This document shows, piece by piece, positions 1-9,021 of a stretch of DNA of 64,000 nt. The DNA is from Merdimonas sp963929015 (GTDB lineage: Bacteria > Bacillota > Clostridia > Lachnospirales > Lachnospiraceae). The notes below the pieces were generated by a model. It was not told the origin of the DNA, did not search any database, and was given only the letters and a program-made list of their open reading frames with translations. The stretch lies in contig NZ_CAWVHE010000014.1 of assembly GCF_963929015.1 (NCBI RefSeq), forward strand, positions 24,245 to 88,244, read 5' to 3'. The translations under genes were made by a program, and so were the position numbers. Position 1 is the first letter of the stretch; each line of letters begins with the position of its first letter.

Positions 1-2315
1 ATTACCGCTTGTTCGGGATCAAGCATGGCAATGACCGGCCGGCCGGTATTGATCACATACAGGATCTGCTCTGTCGTGCAGCCGGTAAGATCCAGGCACT
101 CGCTATTCACTTCTTTCATCACTGTCACCGGTGCTTCTCCAGCCGTCAGACGACTTCGGATCTCTTCGATCAGGGCATCTTTTCCTGTGATGTTGTACTG
201 CAGATTCCGGTTGCCCCGCTCCCAGATATAGTCCTGGGACGCGGACACCACCACGCCGCTGATCTCATCGGCATGACGGATGGCTTCCCCTGCATTCTCA
301 TAACTTTTCACCAGTTCCCCATATCCAAACACATCATAACGATCTTTTCGCTCCTCTGTGTCAAAAGACAATTCCTGTGTATTTTCAAACAGCACCTGCT
401 TGGGCTTAAGCACCTTTGGCTCTTTGTCAGAAATGCCGTCCTCATAGGTCAGGCGCATCTGCGTTCCTTTTAACTCTGTACTGTAAGATTCCAGAGAAAT
501 GTTGCTTTCCGTGCGCGCGGCATTATTGGTAATATAATCCGGCGCTGTGCCGGTAAATACTGCTCCATCCTTCACCGCCCGCTCCAGAGTGATCATATTA
601 TCACTGATCTGTACGTCCAGCACATACATCCCGTCCGCCTGATAGGTTTCTTTGACCTTCCCGTTGGCGCCCCGGATCTCAATTTTATAGAAGGGAAGCA
701 CGGTCTCTCCCGCCACGGTTCTGCCGGCGTCGCTTATACGGGCCACGCCGCAGACTGCATCCTGGTTAATAAACCCGAGCGGCCGGATACATTCTCCTTC
801 TGCACAGGAGGTTCCCCACTCTTTGCCGGTTTTCAGATTCATCACTTTCATGGTATCTGCCGCATCCAGGTCTCCGCCTGTCTGATATCCCACCATACTG
901 CCGTCTGCCGATACGGCATACTGCCCTTCTTTCAGTCCCTCTGTCACAGTCCGGCTAAGGCCTTTCTCCAGCGTATATTCATACAGCTCTCCGCCTACCA
1001 TTGTATAAAGGATCTCACGGGAAGCGCTGTAATACATTACCTTCCCCAGCTCATTTAAGGCGTGTCCGCCGGACTGGTCAATGGAGACAAACACCTTTTC
1101 TTCCACAGAGTTCTGTGCGATATCATAGGTATAGACCGCGGCGCCCACCTTTCCTTCATGCTCTCCCCGGTTCATATAGCCGTAGACCGCAAAGGTCGTA
1201 TTCCCGTCATCGTCCATTTCCAGCAGCCTGATCTTATGCTGGCGTACCAGATTTCTCTCATCTGTATTCTCCGTGCTCATAAAACTGAACACCAGAGATG
1301 CCTCGTCGGTATTTTTATTATAATTCCACAGCTCGTCTGCCGTCACGAAAGACACAATGGAGCCGTCGCCATTTACCAGATAGGAAACATCCGGATCCGT
1401 CACCCCGAGCAGGATGCCGTTTTCACTTAACACATGCCGGGTCGGATCAAAGAACTGTTCCATAGTCCGGTCATAATCCAGAAGATAAGTGGTTCCCGCA
1501 TCCGCCGCATGTCTGACGCGAAAATATTCTCTGGTCTGGTACAGATCGGTCTCATTCTCATCACCTGCACATCTTACCAGGAACTGGATCTCTGCTGAAA
1601 TGGACACATCGTTGATCTCTTTGATCATCCACCGCTCGCCCTTCTCCACCTGGGGATTAAGATTCCCCCAGGAAACGTGCTCATAATCCGAATGAATAGT
1701 GACGCGCCAAAATGAGGAGCTTCCCCCCTCTTCCTCCGGCTCCAGGGCCGCTTCTACGCCGGACTCACTGTCTTTGGCAAGCGCCCCGTCGTGAAAACTC
1801 TTGATATAATTGAGATTTTCCAGAACATTTTTCCCCGCAGCGTCCGTTATACGGGTATAGTAGTAGATCGCATCCTCTTCTTCCGTCGAGAGCACGATCT
1901 CCAGCACGTTCTCCCTGCCTTCCAGTTCTTTTGGCGAAATCTCCAGAGAAACGGTTTCCGCCGGATTTTTTTCTTTTCCTTTCCCCAGCCGGGTCTCCCC
2001 GTCCGGCGTATAAATCGTCCAGGAAAGTTGCCTGATCTTATTCCCGTGAGACTGGACAGACACGTCCAACCTGCCGTTCTCGACCGGCGTAATAGTGTCC
2101 CGCATGGAGGGGATGTCCATTTGCTTTGCGTAACCCGGCAGGGTGTTCAGACTGTAGCCCTGATAGGCAAAGGATATCTGTGGGAACCTGGCCGCCCCCA
2201 TATCCGCTGTCATACTATCGTTTCCTCTATTGGTAAAATACGCAAACACTGCCACGGCCGCCACAAAAACAGCGGCCAGTATCCCTGCGTGTATCAGTCG
2301 TTTTTTCCACTTCAT
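1..2315 (-). CDS. Large membrane-anchored extracytoplasmic protein, C-terminus beyond window
   Basis: An open minus-strand frame runs without a stop from ATG at 2315 off the left edge, giving at least 771 residues. The start follows AAAGGGG eight bases upstream and immediately follows the preceding methyltransferase frame, so the two are probably co-transcribed. Residues about 5-27 form one hydrophobic segment after a basic start (MKWKKR), so the rest is probably outside the cell. The body is rich in acidic and beta-type sequence with no motif I recognise. Near the cut end comes CTTEQILYVINTGRPVIAML, which resembles a C39-like cysteine peptidase fold; this is inference from a fragment. I do not know its function. 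The plus-strand frames here are antisense shadows. Confidence 0.72.
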   Translation of the reverse strand, partial: MKWKKRLIHAGILAAVFVAAVAVFAYFTNRGNDSMTADMGAARFPQISFAYQGYSLNTLPGYAKQMDIPSMRDTITPVENGRLDVSVQSHGNKIRQLSWTIYTPDGETRLGKGKEKNPAETVSLEISPKELEGRENVLEIVLSTEEEDAIYYYTRITDAAGKNVLENLNYIKSFHDGALAKDSESGVEAALEPEEEGGSSSFWRVTIHSDYEHVSWGNLNPQVEKGERWMIKEINDVSISAEIQFLVRCAGDENETDLYQTREYFRVRHAADAGTTYLLDYDRTMEQFFDPTRHVLSENGILLGVTDPDVSYLVNGDGSIVSFVTADELWNYNKNTDEASLVFSFMSTENTDERNLVRQHKIRLLEMDDDGNTTFAVYGYMNRGEHEGKVGAAVYTYDIAQNSVEEKVFVSIDQSGGHALNELGKVMYYSASREILYTMVGGELYEYTLEKGLSRTVTEGLKEGQYAVSADGSMVGYQTGGDLDAADTMKVMNLKTGKEWGTSCAEGECIRPLGFINQDAVCGVARISDAGRTVAGETVLPFYKIEIRGANGKVKETYQADGMYVLDVQISDNMITLERAVKDGAVFTGTAPDYITNNAARTESNISLESYSTELKGTQMRLTYEDGISDKEPKVLKPKQVLFENTQELSFDTEERKDRYDVFGYGELVKSYENAGEAIRHADEISGVVVSASQDYIWERGNRNLQYNITGKDALIEEIRSRLTAGEAPVTVMKEVNSECLDLTGCTTEQILYVINTGRPVIAMLDPEQAV

Positions 2316-2318
2316 TTA

Positions 2319-3478
2319 TTATTCCCCTTTGTGATCCAGAAGCCGGCCCAGCGTAGGTGAAACCTGCAGAAATTCTTCGCATTTTCTAATGGAATCCTGA
2401 TTCTCCCCCTGTTTTCCATTCCGCACTGCCCGGATAAGTATATTTTTAGGTGTATGCTCCATATCAATAAATTCCAGGAGCTGGACGTCATAGCCTCCCG
2501 CTCCAGATAGTTTCCCCGAAGGGCATCGGTGATCAGCGCAGCCATCCGCTCTTTGACCAGGCCATATTTTAATACCGGTCTTAGCACCTCGTTTGCGATC
2601 TGTCCGTTCAGCTCATGCTGACAACAGGGAACCGACAGGATGATTTCCGCCTTCCATGCCACTGCCTTTGCCAGAGCATAGTCGGTGGCCGTATCACAGG
2701 CATGCAGGGTGATCACCATGTCCACCCGGTCCACGCCGGTGTAATCCGCGATATCTCCCTTAAGAAACGTAAGCTTCTCATAGCCATACTTCTCCGCCAG
2801 TTCCCTGCACCGGGCGATCACATCCTCCTTCAGATCCAGACCGATGATCCGGACGCGGTACCCCTTCAGCTCATGGAGATAGTAATACACAGCAAACGTC
2901 AGGTAGGATTTTCCGCAGCCAAAGTCCAGGATCGTAAGCTCCCTGTCCTTATTAAGCCGCGGAAGGATATCTTCGACAAACTCCAGGAATCGGTTAATCT
3001 GACGGAATTTATCATATTTTGCCTGCACGATTTTCCCTTCGCCGGTCATCACGCCAAGATCCTTCAGGAACGGCACCGGACGGCCTTCTTCCAGGATATA
3101 ACGCTTGCGCCGGTTGTGCGAAAGATCCGCCGTCCTGGGCGCTTCGTCAGAGTCTGGCTTTTGCGCCTTGCGCTTAATCGTGACCTTTCCCTTTTTACTC
3201 ACCAGCACCGTATAGACATACCGCACCGTCTCAAACTGCATCTGCCTCATATTTTCCATATAAGCAAGCAGCGCATCCGCCGCCTTAACAGGCGGCAGGT
3301 TCTCATGAAACGCCTGCCGGTTCCTGAAAGACTCCAGCTGAAAAAGAAGCTCCCCCTTGTGCAGAAGCGGACGCACCTTCACCTTCTGCACCTCTTCCTT
3401 CTCCCGGGGATTACTAAGCACCGCCGACAGAAACTCTGTATTTAGATTTTCCTGTAATAAAATTCTTAATTCATCCAT
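2319..3478 (-). CDS. Class I SAM-dependent methyltransferase with apparent frameshift near C-terminus
   Basis: The protein has a long N-terminal region followed by a Rossmann methyltransferase domain: motif I is ILDFGCGKSYL at about residue 205 and an acidic residue follows in GLDLKED. HACDTATDYAL and SVPCCQHEL match the Methyltransf_32 type of RNA or small-molecule methyltransferase; the substrate is unknown. The continuous frame ends at 2312, but its last ~60 residues look wrong. Shifting frame at about 2495-2501 restores a natural ending with YDVQLLEFIDMEHTPKNIL, stopping at TAA 2319-2321. One G appears missing in the stretch GAGCGGGAGG. With the shift the protein is about 386 residues. 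The gene may be mutated, or the base may be a sequencing error. The next gene starts directly after the restored stop. Confidence 0.75.
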
Positions 3479-3559
3479 AGTACCCTATATTGTAATGTTT
3501 TTTGACGATAACCGCAATAGGGTACAGGGTAAAATGCAAAAAGTGACAGGGCAAAACGC

Positions 3560-3602
3560 AATTTGGGACGTAGACCTTTGCAAAAGGTCTACGTCCCAAA
3601 TT
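3560..3602. repeat. Perfect 20+3+20 palindrome, GTAGACC-type dispersed element
   Basis: Arms read AATTTGGGACGTAGACCTTT and its exact complement around a GCA loop. The element touches the stop codon of the histidine kinase gene. The flank 3519-3559 (GGTACAGGGTAAAA and GCAAAACGCAATTT) is shared with the copy at 15445-15502. It could fold as a terminator for both converging sides, but it lacks a clean T-run and is repeated, so a REP-like mobile origin is more likely. Confidence 0.85.
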
Positions 3603-6165
3603 AAAACGTGATGGTTACGCGGAACAAATCTCCGTCCAGATATAGCTCGAAGCTGCCGCCCTGCATTTCTGTCAGTGTCTTGGCGATAGACAGCCCCAGA
3701 CCGCTGCCTTCTGTGCTTCTGGAGATATCGCCCCGGATGAAGCGTTCGGTCAGTTCATCGGCTGATATGTTCAGTGGCTGCTGCGATATGTTTTTCAGGC
3801 TGAACACGGCGTGGCCGTCTATTACTTTCAGATCTGCGTAGATCCTGGTTCCTTCCAGCGCATACTTGGCTGCGTTGTTGTAAATATTCCCCAACACCCG
3901 CCACATCCTGCGGCCGTCGGCGCGGATCACTACTTCTTCATTTGGAAGATTCAGTACCTCTGTAAGGTTTCTGGCCTTGAACTTTTCTTCAAATTCGCCG
4001 CTGGTCTGCTGGATCATTTCGACAAAGTTCAGATCCATATATTCCAAAGTAATATTTCCTGAACTTACCTTGGATGCCTCTACGACATCTTCGGTCAGTG
4101 TCTTCAGCCGCTGTGATTTTTGCTCCAGCACCTCTATATATCTGCGGATCCTGGGATCCTGGAAATTTTCCTGCTTCAAAAGCTCCACATAATTGATGAT
4201 GGAGGTCAGCGGTGTCTTAATATCATGAGACACATTGGTGATCAGGTCTGTCTTCAGTCGCTCGCTCTTGATGCTCTCCGCCAGCGCCCGGTCAAGCCCT
4301 TCGCCGATGGAGTTGATCTTATCGGCAATGTCCTGCTGTTCTCTGGAAAGTCCGGCCCGGTTGATCTTGTAATCCACCTGGCCTCCTGCAATCTTCTCGA
4401 TCCCCTTTTTGATCCGCTGCTTTCCGATACCATCCCGGACCAGATATACAAATGCTCCTGCCTCAGCCAGCACCATGATCCCGAAGAAGAAAAAGCTTCC
4501 ATAGCTGAAAAATGCGATCCAGTGAAACAGCACGAGCACGCCAAAAGCCAGGAGCATCTGCCAGAGCACCGGGAGATGCTGGAATATGGTTTTCACAAAA
4601 TGCAGAATGCTCCGCAGCAGACTGTCCTTCCACAGCGTCTTTGCTTTGATCCTGCGTACCAGACTTAAGTACCCCGCAAGGAACATCGCACAGGTATACC
4701 AGACGATCAAGGTCAGCGCCACTGTATTTTCTGCCGAAGAAAATATGCTGTTCTCAAATGCATTGGCATGGATTATATTTCCATATTCATCATAGACCAC
4801 GCCCGCCGTTAGCGTAACCATGTCGCCAATCAACAATACCGGGACGATCCACAGGACAAAGATAAGAACTGCCGCCAGCTCTGTTTTCCAGCGATCAAAT
4901 CCGCTCAGATGCAGCTCCTCGTCCTCCGGACGCCGGCCCGCCGCGAGGGTCAGCCAGATCAGCCCCATGGCAAATAAGACGGCCGCAGCCACACCCGCTG
5001 CAAAGACCCGGATTGCTGTGCCGCCATGTTGTTCATACATCCGGCTCTCCGTGTAAAAACTATCCTGTACCGGGTAGCTGGTGTCCACACTTAAAGCAAA
5101 CACATAGCTCTCATCCTGCACCTGCAGAGCGTCCCGCCAGTTCGCGGCATCAACCGATTTCATATTGGTTTCAAAATCAGCAAGCCTGGGATAAACAATG
5201 ACATATTTGCCATTCTCTTTTATCTTTTCAAGAGTCGTCTCCAGATCCTTCCCCTCCTGGTATTCCTGCCGGTTGGAAAAAATTTCCTTTGCCGTCTGAT
5301 CCACATAGAAATAAGCAAGGTTGGTATCTCCTTCCTGATAAGCATCCAGAACATTCTGATAATCCTCTACCTCCCAGCTCACGGCCATTACTGCTGTTTC
5401 TACCTCATCAAAAGCCTGACTTAACCGCCCGTTCCATGTTTCATCCTCATTGGCAACTTCCAGGATCGTCTTTCCTTCTGCCGTCTGGTACTCTTCGCTG
5501 CACCAGTATCCGTCATAGTTCCAACAGTCCACATACAGGACCCGGTCATCCTTGTCACGGATTCCCTGTACTGCAAACTCCGCGCCTCCGGCAGAAAACG
5601 TCTGGTCCCGCAAAGACAGAAGAATGTCCTCCTGACTCATTTCTCCTTCTCCACCTGCGGTAATAAAGGAAAGCTCTCCGCTCAGGATCAAATCCCGGAA
5701 TTCGTTATAATAATAGTAATGATAGGTATCATCCGCCCTGCGGCACACGATGATAGTATTCTCATCCTCCCCGGTCTCTCCGGCCCCCTGATTGATGGTC
5801 TTTCCCCAGTCCACCATATCTCCCAGACGGTAAGAGAGACTTCCGTGATCTTCCACGTCCGCAGTCTTTCCCTGATTATATCTGACCACATCTATGATCT
5901 TATCCGGATCATACACTCCATCCGTTTCAAACACATCTCTTCTGCCAAGCGCGTTGCTGATCCCGATACCTGTGTGCAGCACCTGCTCCGCAAACGCACT
6001 GGTATCCTCATATTTTTCAGCGTGCGTTCCCCGAAAGATCTCACTCCTTAACACCGGATAAGACATCAGCCACAACACACAAGCCACCATTACCAGAAGC
6101 AGCGCATGCTCTGCAAAAATGACAATGGCCTTCACAACATTTTTCCGATACCATTTCTGACTCAT
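3601..6165 (-). CDS. Membrane sensor histidine kinase
   Basis: This is an 854-residue sensor. It has one N-terminal membrane segment (about 12-36), a large extracytoplasmic domain (about 37-385), then several more membrane segments (about 388-590), a linker, and the kinase core. The H-box is NVSHDIKTPLTSIINY, with the phosphorylated His in SHDIKTP. The ATP-binding domain has the N-box NIYNNAAKYAL and the G2 box GSGLGLSIAKT. The response-regulator gene lies 12 bases upstream, so the pair is one operon. The signal sensed is not evident. The multi-span membrane region is larger than in typical OmpR-type partners. The stop codon lies inside a long palindrome. Confidence 0.9.
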   Translation of the reverse strand: MSQKWYRKNVVKAIVIFAEHALLLVMVACVLWLMSYPVLRSEIFRGTHAEKYEDTSAFAEQVLHTGIGISNALGRRDVFETDGVYDPDKIIDVVRYNQGKTADVEDHGSLSYRLGDMVDWGKTINQGAGETGEDENTIIVCRRADDTYHYYYYNEFRDLILSGELSFITAGGEGEMSQEDILLSLRDQTFSAGGAEFAVQGIRDKDDRVLYVDCWNYDGYWCSEEYQTAEGKTILEVANEDETWNGRLSQAFDEVETAVMAVSWEVEDYQNVLDAYQEGDTNLAYFYVDQTAKEIFSNRQEYQEGKDLETTLEKIKENGKYVIVYPRLADFETNMKSVDAANWRDALQVQDESYVFALSVDTSYPVQDSFYTESRMYEQHGGTAIRVFAAGVAAAVLFAMGLIWLTLAAGRRPEDEELHLSGFDRWKTELAAVLIFVLWIVPVLLIGDMVTLTAGVVYDEYGNIIHANAFENSIFSSAENTVALTLIVWYTCAMFLAGYLSLVRRIKAKTLWKDSLLRSILHFVKTIFQHLPVLWQMLLAFGVLVLFHWIAFFSYGSFFFFGIMVLAEAGAFVYLVRDGIGKQRIKKGIEKIAGGQVDYKINRAGLSREQQDIADKINSIGEGLDRALAESIKSERLKTDLITNVSHDIKTPLTSIINYVELLKQENFQDPRIRRYIEVLEQKSQRLKTLTEDVVEASKVSSGNITLEYMDLNFVEMIQQTSGEFEEKFKARNLTEVLNLPNEEVVIRADGRRMWRVLGNIYNNAAKYALEGTRIYADLKVIDGHAVFSLKNISQQPLNISADELTERFIRGDISRSTEGSGLGLSIAKTLTEMQGGSFELYLDGDLFRVTITF

Positions 6166-6177
6166 ATCTGCTCCTTT

Positions 6178-6873
6178 CTAAAGCTTCTCTACCTTGTATC
6201 CTACGCCCCAGACCACCTTCAGATACCTGGGCTCTTTCGGATTAATCTCGATTTTTTCCCGGATATGGCGGATATGCACTGCAACCGTATTATCCACTCC
6301 GATCGCATCCTCATTCCAGATCCTTTCATAAATCTGATCAATAGAGAACACTTTTCCCTGATTTTTTACTAAGAACAACAATATGTTATATTCGATGGGC
6401 GTCAGCTTTACCGGTTCTCCGTCTACCGTCACCTCTTTCAGATCGTCATTGATTGCAAGACCACCTGTGGTGTAGACCGCACTTCCGGTATCCGCGGCCG
6501 TACTGCCAAGCTGAGTATACCTACGCAGCTGGGACTTCACCCTTGCCACCAACTCCAGCGGATTAAAAGGCTTTGTCACATAATCGTCCGCTCCCACATT
6601 TAATCCCAGGATCTTATCCGCATCCTCAGACTTTGCCGACAAAATAATAATCGGAATATTCATATTTTCCCGGATCTTCAAAGTCGCGCGGATCCCGTCA
6701 AGCCGGGGCATCATCACATCGATCACCAAAAGATCGACACCTCCCGACTTCAAAGCCTTTATCGCCTCCTCCCCGTCATAAGCTTTATAGACCTCATAGC
6801 CTTCCTGGGACAGATAAATATCAATCGCCTCCACAATCTCCTTATCATCATCACATACTAAGATCTTCGCCAT
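6178..6873 (-). CDS. OmpR/PhoB-family response regulator
   Basis: The protein is 231 residues with a receiver domain followed by a winged-helix DNA-binding domain. DDD near the N-terminus and the phospho-acceptor Asp in LLVIDVMMPRLDG are present, as are the Lys switch in DDYVTKPFNP and the C-terminal VAVHIRHIREKIE. I place the start at MAKILVCDDD (6873) because GGAGGTGGAGAAG lies directly upstream; the frame also extends six codons further to 6891. It is the partner of the histidine kinase 12 bases downstream. Its promoter must lie in the 6874-7078 stretch, next to the left end of the integrated element, so integration may have changed its upstream control. Confidence 0.9.
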   Translation of the reverse strand: MAKILVCDDDKEIVEAIDIYLSQEGYEVYKAYDGEEAIKALKSGGVDLLVIDVMMPRLDGIRATLKIRENMNIPIIILSAKSEDADKILGLNVGADDYVTKPFNPLELVARVKSQLRRYTQLGSTAADTGSAVYTTGGLAINDDLKEVTVDGEPVKLTPIEYNILLFLVKNQGKVFSIDQIYERIWNEDAIGVDNTVAVHIRHIREKIEINPKEPRYLKVVWGVGYKVEKL

Positions 6874-7078
6874 CTTCTCCACCTCCCACATTGTTTCCTT
6901 GTTTACTATACAAGAATAACAGGAAATTTTTAAGAGCCATTCACGAAAATTATTAAGAAATTATGAAACCACCTAAGATTTTACAGATAACTGCATTATC
7001 TCATATTGTCAGAAATGGCAGTTTTACGCGATTTTCTGATTTCTTGCAATTTCTTCAATACGGCCATTATTTTTTATT

Positions 7079-7135
7079 AGTGTTTTACTAGTATCACTGA
7101 CCTACGCTTTTACTAGTATCATTTTACTAGTATCA
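7079..7135. repeat. Left attachment site plus three copies of TTTTACTAGTATCA
   Basis: AGTGTTTTACTAGTATCA at 7079-7096 matches AGTGTTTTATTAGTATCT at 15362-15379, beyond the integrase gene, with two mismatches. That makes it the likely attL. The 14-mer TTTTACTAGTATCA recurs exactly at 7083-7096, 7108-7121 and 7122-7135. The extra copies lie inside the element and may be arm-type integrase sites or traces of earlier integration events. Confidence 0.75.
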
Positions 7136-7168
7136 CCGGGAACCCCGGCAGCTCCCCGATCTGGGTTC

Positions 7169-8038
7169 CTATATTCTCCGTAGCACATCCCTTTCAACCT
7201 CGCTCTCCCATGTTGTCAGGAACGTCTGCAGGCCCCTGTGACGAACTGGCGCCACCGCCAGATGCTCCTCATAATAAGCCCGCAGCTCTCGCCCCTTGCG
7301 TGTGTTCCGAAGCGTCCGCAGAGCCTTGTTTTCTTCAAGGTGAACTTTCCCGTTCCCATATCCCAGGGCTTCACCAGCCTGGATCCGGGTCATGCCTTTT
7401 TGATAGACCATGTGTAGTATAGCCGGTTGATCTCCCGGGAGCTGATCCACTACGTCCCAGACCGTACTCTCCAGCCTCTCCCTGTCCAGCCTCCTGCAGG
7501 CGTCTTCTTCCAGCTCTTCCCCGGAAGAGACCATATCCATCACAGTCAGATCTCCGTCCTCCGTTTCCAGAGGAGCGTCCAGGCTCCCAATATCGCCCAT
7601 CCTGGCCGCCTGCCGGATTTCCCGGAGCTTCTTATGGCTGATGTCCAAAAGCCAGCACATGGCCGCATCTGAGGGCCATTCTCCATAGGCCTGCTTGTAC
7701 TGGCCCGCCGCCCTTTTATACGCTCTGATCCAGTCAACCATATTGGAGGGAAGCCGCACCACGGCCCCGCAGTTATCTACATACCGCCTCATAGCCTGCC
7801 GGATCCAGAAAGCTGCGTAATTGATGAACGGAGTCCCTTTGTCTGGCTCATAGCGCCTTACAGCCTCACACAGACCTATATAACCCTCCTGTTCCAGATC
7901 TTCCATCTCCACCACTGCAGAATACTTCCGGGCGATCGTTGCGATAAAGCCCTTGTTCTGCTTCCAGAGCTGCAGCATGTTCTCCGCTTCATTCTCCCCG
8001 GACTGGATCCGGGCTACAAGCTGTTCATTGTCCATCAT
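7169..8038 (-). CDS. Sigma-70 family RNA polymerase sigma factor of the element
   Basis: The 289-residue protein has the full sigma layout. Region 1.2/2.1 is near IATIARKYSAVVEMEDLEQE. Region 2.2-2.4 follows in GTPFINYAAFWIRQAMRRYV. A region 3-like helix pair is around PSDAAMCWLLDIS. Region 4 has GMTRIQAGEALGYGNGKVHL then NKALRTLRN. It is the last gene of the scaffold - capsid - sigma run and lies next to attL. Its place in a mobile element suggests a late-gene or helper-directed transcription switch; that role is inferred. ATG codons at 8038 and 8035 both follow AAAGGCGGCGCAT. It is longer than phage ArpU-like regulators and closer to a vegetative sigma factor. Confidence 0.85.
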   Translation of the reverse strand: MMDNEQLVARIQSGENEAENMLQLWKQNKGFIATIARKYSAVVEMEDLEQEGYIGLCEAVRRYEPDKGTPFINYAAFWIRQAMRRYVDNCGAVVRLPSNMVDWIRAYKRAAGQYKQAYGEWPSDAAMCWLLDISHKKLREIRQAARMGDIGSLDAPLETEDGDLTVMDMVSSGEELEEDACRRLDRERLESTVWDVVDQLPGDQPAILHMVYQKGMTRIQAGEALGYGNGKVHLEENKALRTLRNTRKGRELRAYYEEHLAVAPVRHRGLQTFLTTWESEVERDVLRRI

Positions 8039-8121
8039 ATGCGCCGCCTTTCAAAAACACCCCAGGCGGTAAGGAGAGGAACCCGCCCAGGGTGCTTTTA
8101 TCAAATTATTGTACTTGTCTC

Positions 8122-9012
8122 TTAGCCCGTAGCTGCCTTGTTCTCCTGGTAGTAGATCGCCATCTTCTTATTGTCCAGGACAAAAGCGTCATAGACAATA
8201 CGGCCCTCCACCAGATCACCGCTGATAAACGGCGGACTGGAATGCAGCTTGTACTCCTCCAGCTTGGTCGGCGCCACTGTAGCACACGGATGGGCCACCA
8301 TAAATCCGAAGTTAGCCGGGAGACGTTTCTTCGGTATTTTGATCACATGCAGGCCATCCAGATCGGCTACTACACCCTTCAGCCGGAGCTCTGCCCCGAT
8401 GTCGCTGTTCAGCGTGATGTCATCACACTTTTTCATCAGTTCCAGGACTGCAGGCGTTACCACAATAGATCTGTTTCCGTCATCCGGGACTTCCGCATCA
8501 TCTAACACGGTATTCGCCTTAATGATCTCGGTATAGATGTTGGTCTCCGTCAGCGTAATCGCTGCGGGCTTGGTTCCTGCTCCTGTGGCCATTACGCCAT
8601 AGGTATAAGCATCTACCTCCGGGATCACGACCTCTCTCTGCTGTCTGGCCAGAGCAGACGCCCCAGACAACTGCTGCTGTGTCTCGTCCGCGTCCAGCTT
8701 GTCGATCGCAAAGGTAAAGGAACGATCCTTTTTCAAGGTCATTTCTTCTGTAGTTGCGTCCAGGGACTCAATAGCCCCATACCTGGATAACATGACAGTC
8801 TGTGTTTCAGAGTCCTCATCCACAACCACCTTACCCATGTTCTCGCCCGGCCGGTCGTAGTCGTTCATCTGGCCGGTTGTTACTTTATACACCTTGATCG
8901 TGTGCGCCCCTGTCCAACTAAAATCATTGTTGGTCAGCAGGGACTTCTTGCTCTCTGTGGTGAATACCTCATCCACATAGGGCTGATATTTTGTTGTTAA
9001 ATCCATTGCCAT
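8122..9012 (-). CDS. Phage major capsid protein
   Basis: The protein has 296 residues. Its organisation is typical of Siphovirus-like major capsid proteins of Firmicutes phages: an N-terminal MDLTTKYQPYVDEVFTTES, a central stretch with GQMNDYDRPG, AIDKLDADETQQQLSGASAL and VVIPEVDAYTYG, and a C-terminal domain ending GRIVYDAFVLDNKKMAIYY. There is no obvious prohead-protease delta domain, which fits the separate scaffold gene 9 bases upstream. The start at 9012 has GAGGTGAT seven bases upstream. It should form the shell of the particle. No packaging gene accompanies it, which is the notable feature of the element. Confidence 0.85.
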   Translation of the reverse strand: MAMDLTTKYQPYVDEVFTTESKKSLLTNNDFSWTGAHTIKVYKVTTGQMNDYDRPGENMGKVVVDEDSETQTVMLSRYGAIESLDATTEEMTLKKDRSFTFAIDKLDADETQQQLSGASALARQQREVVIPEVDAYTYGVMATGAGTKPAAITLTETNIYTEIIKANTVLDDAEVPDDGNRSIVVTPAVLELMKKCDDITLNSDIGAELRLKGVVADLDGLHVIKIPKKRLPANFGFMVAHPCATVAPTKLEEYKLHSSPPFISGDLVEGRIVYDAFVLDNKKMAIYYQENKAATG

Positions 9013-9021
9013 TTTCTATTA

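Noticed and set aside
9..2360. Plus-strand open frames in the first 2.4 kb
   Set aside because: They are antisense to one continuous minus-strand frame with membrane anchor and ribosome site, and their products look like chance sequence.
7138..7169. GGGAACCCC...GGGTTCC hairpin after the sigma gene as a terminator
   Set aside because: The pairing is real but there is no T-run after it on the minus strand, so I do not call it.
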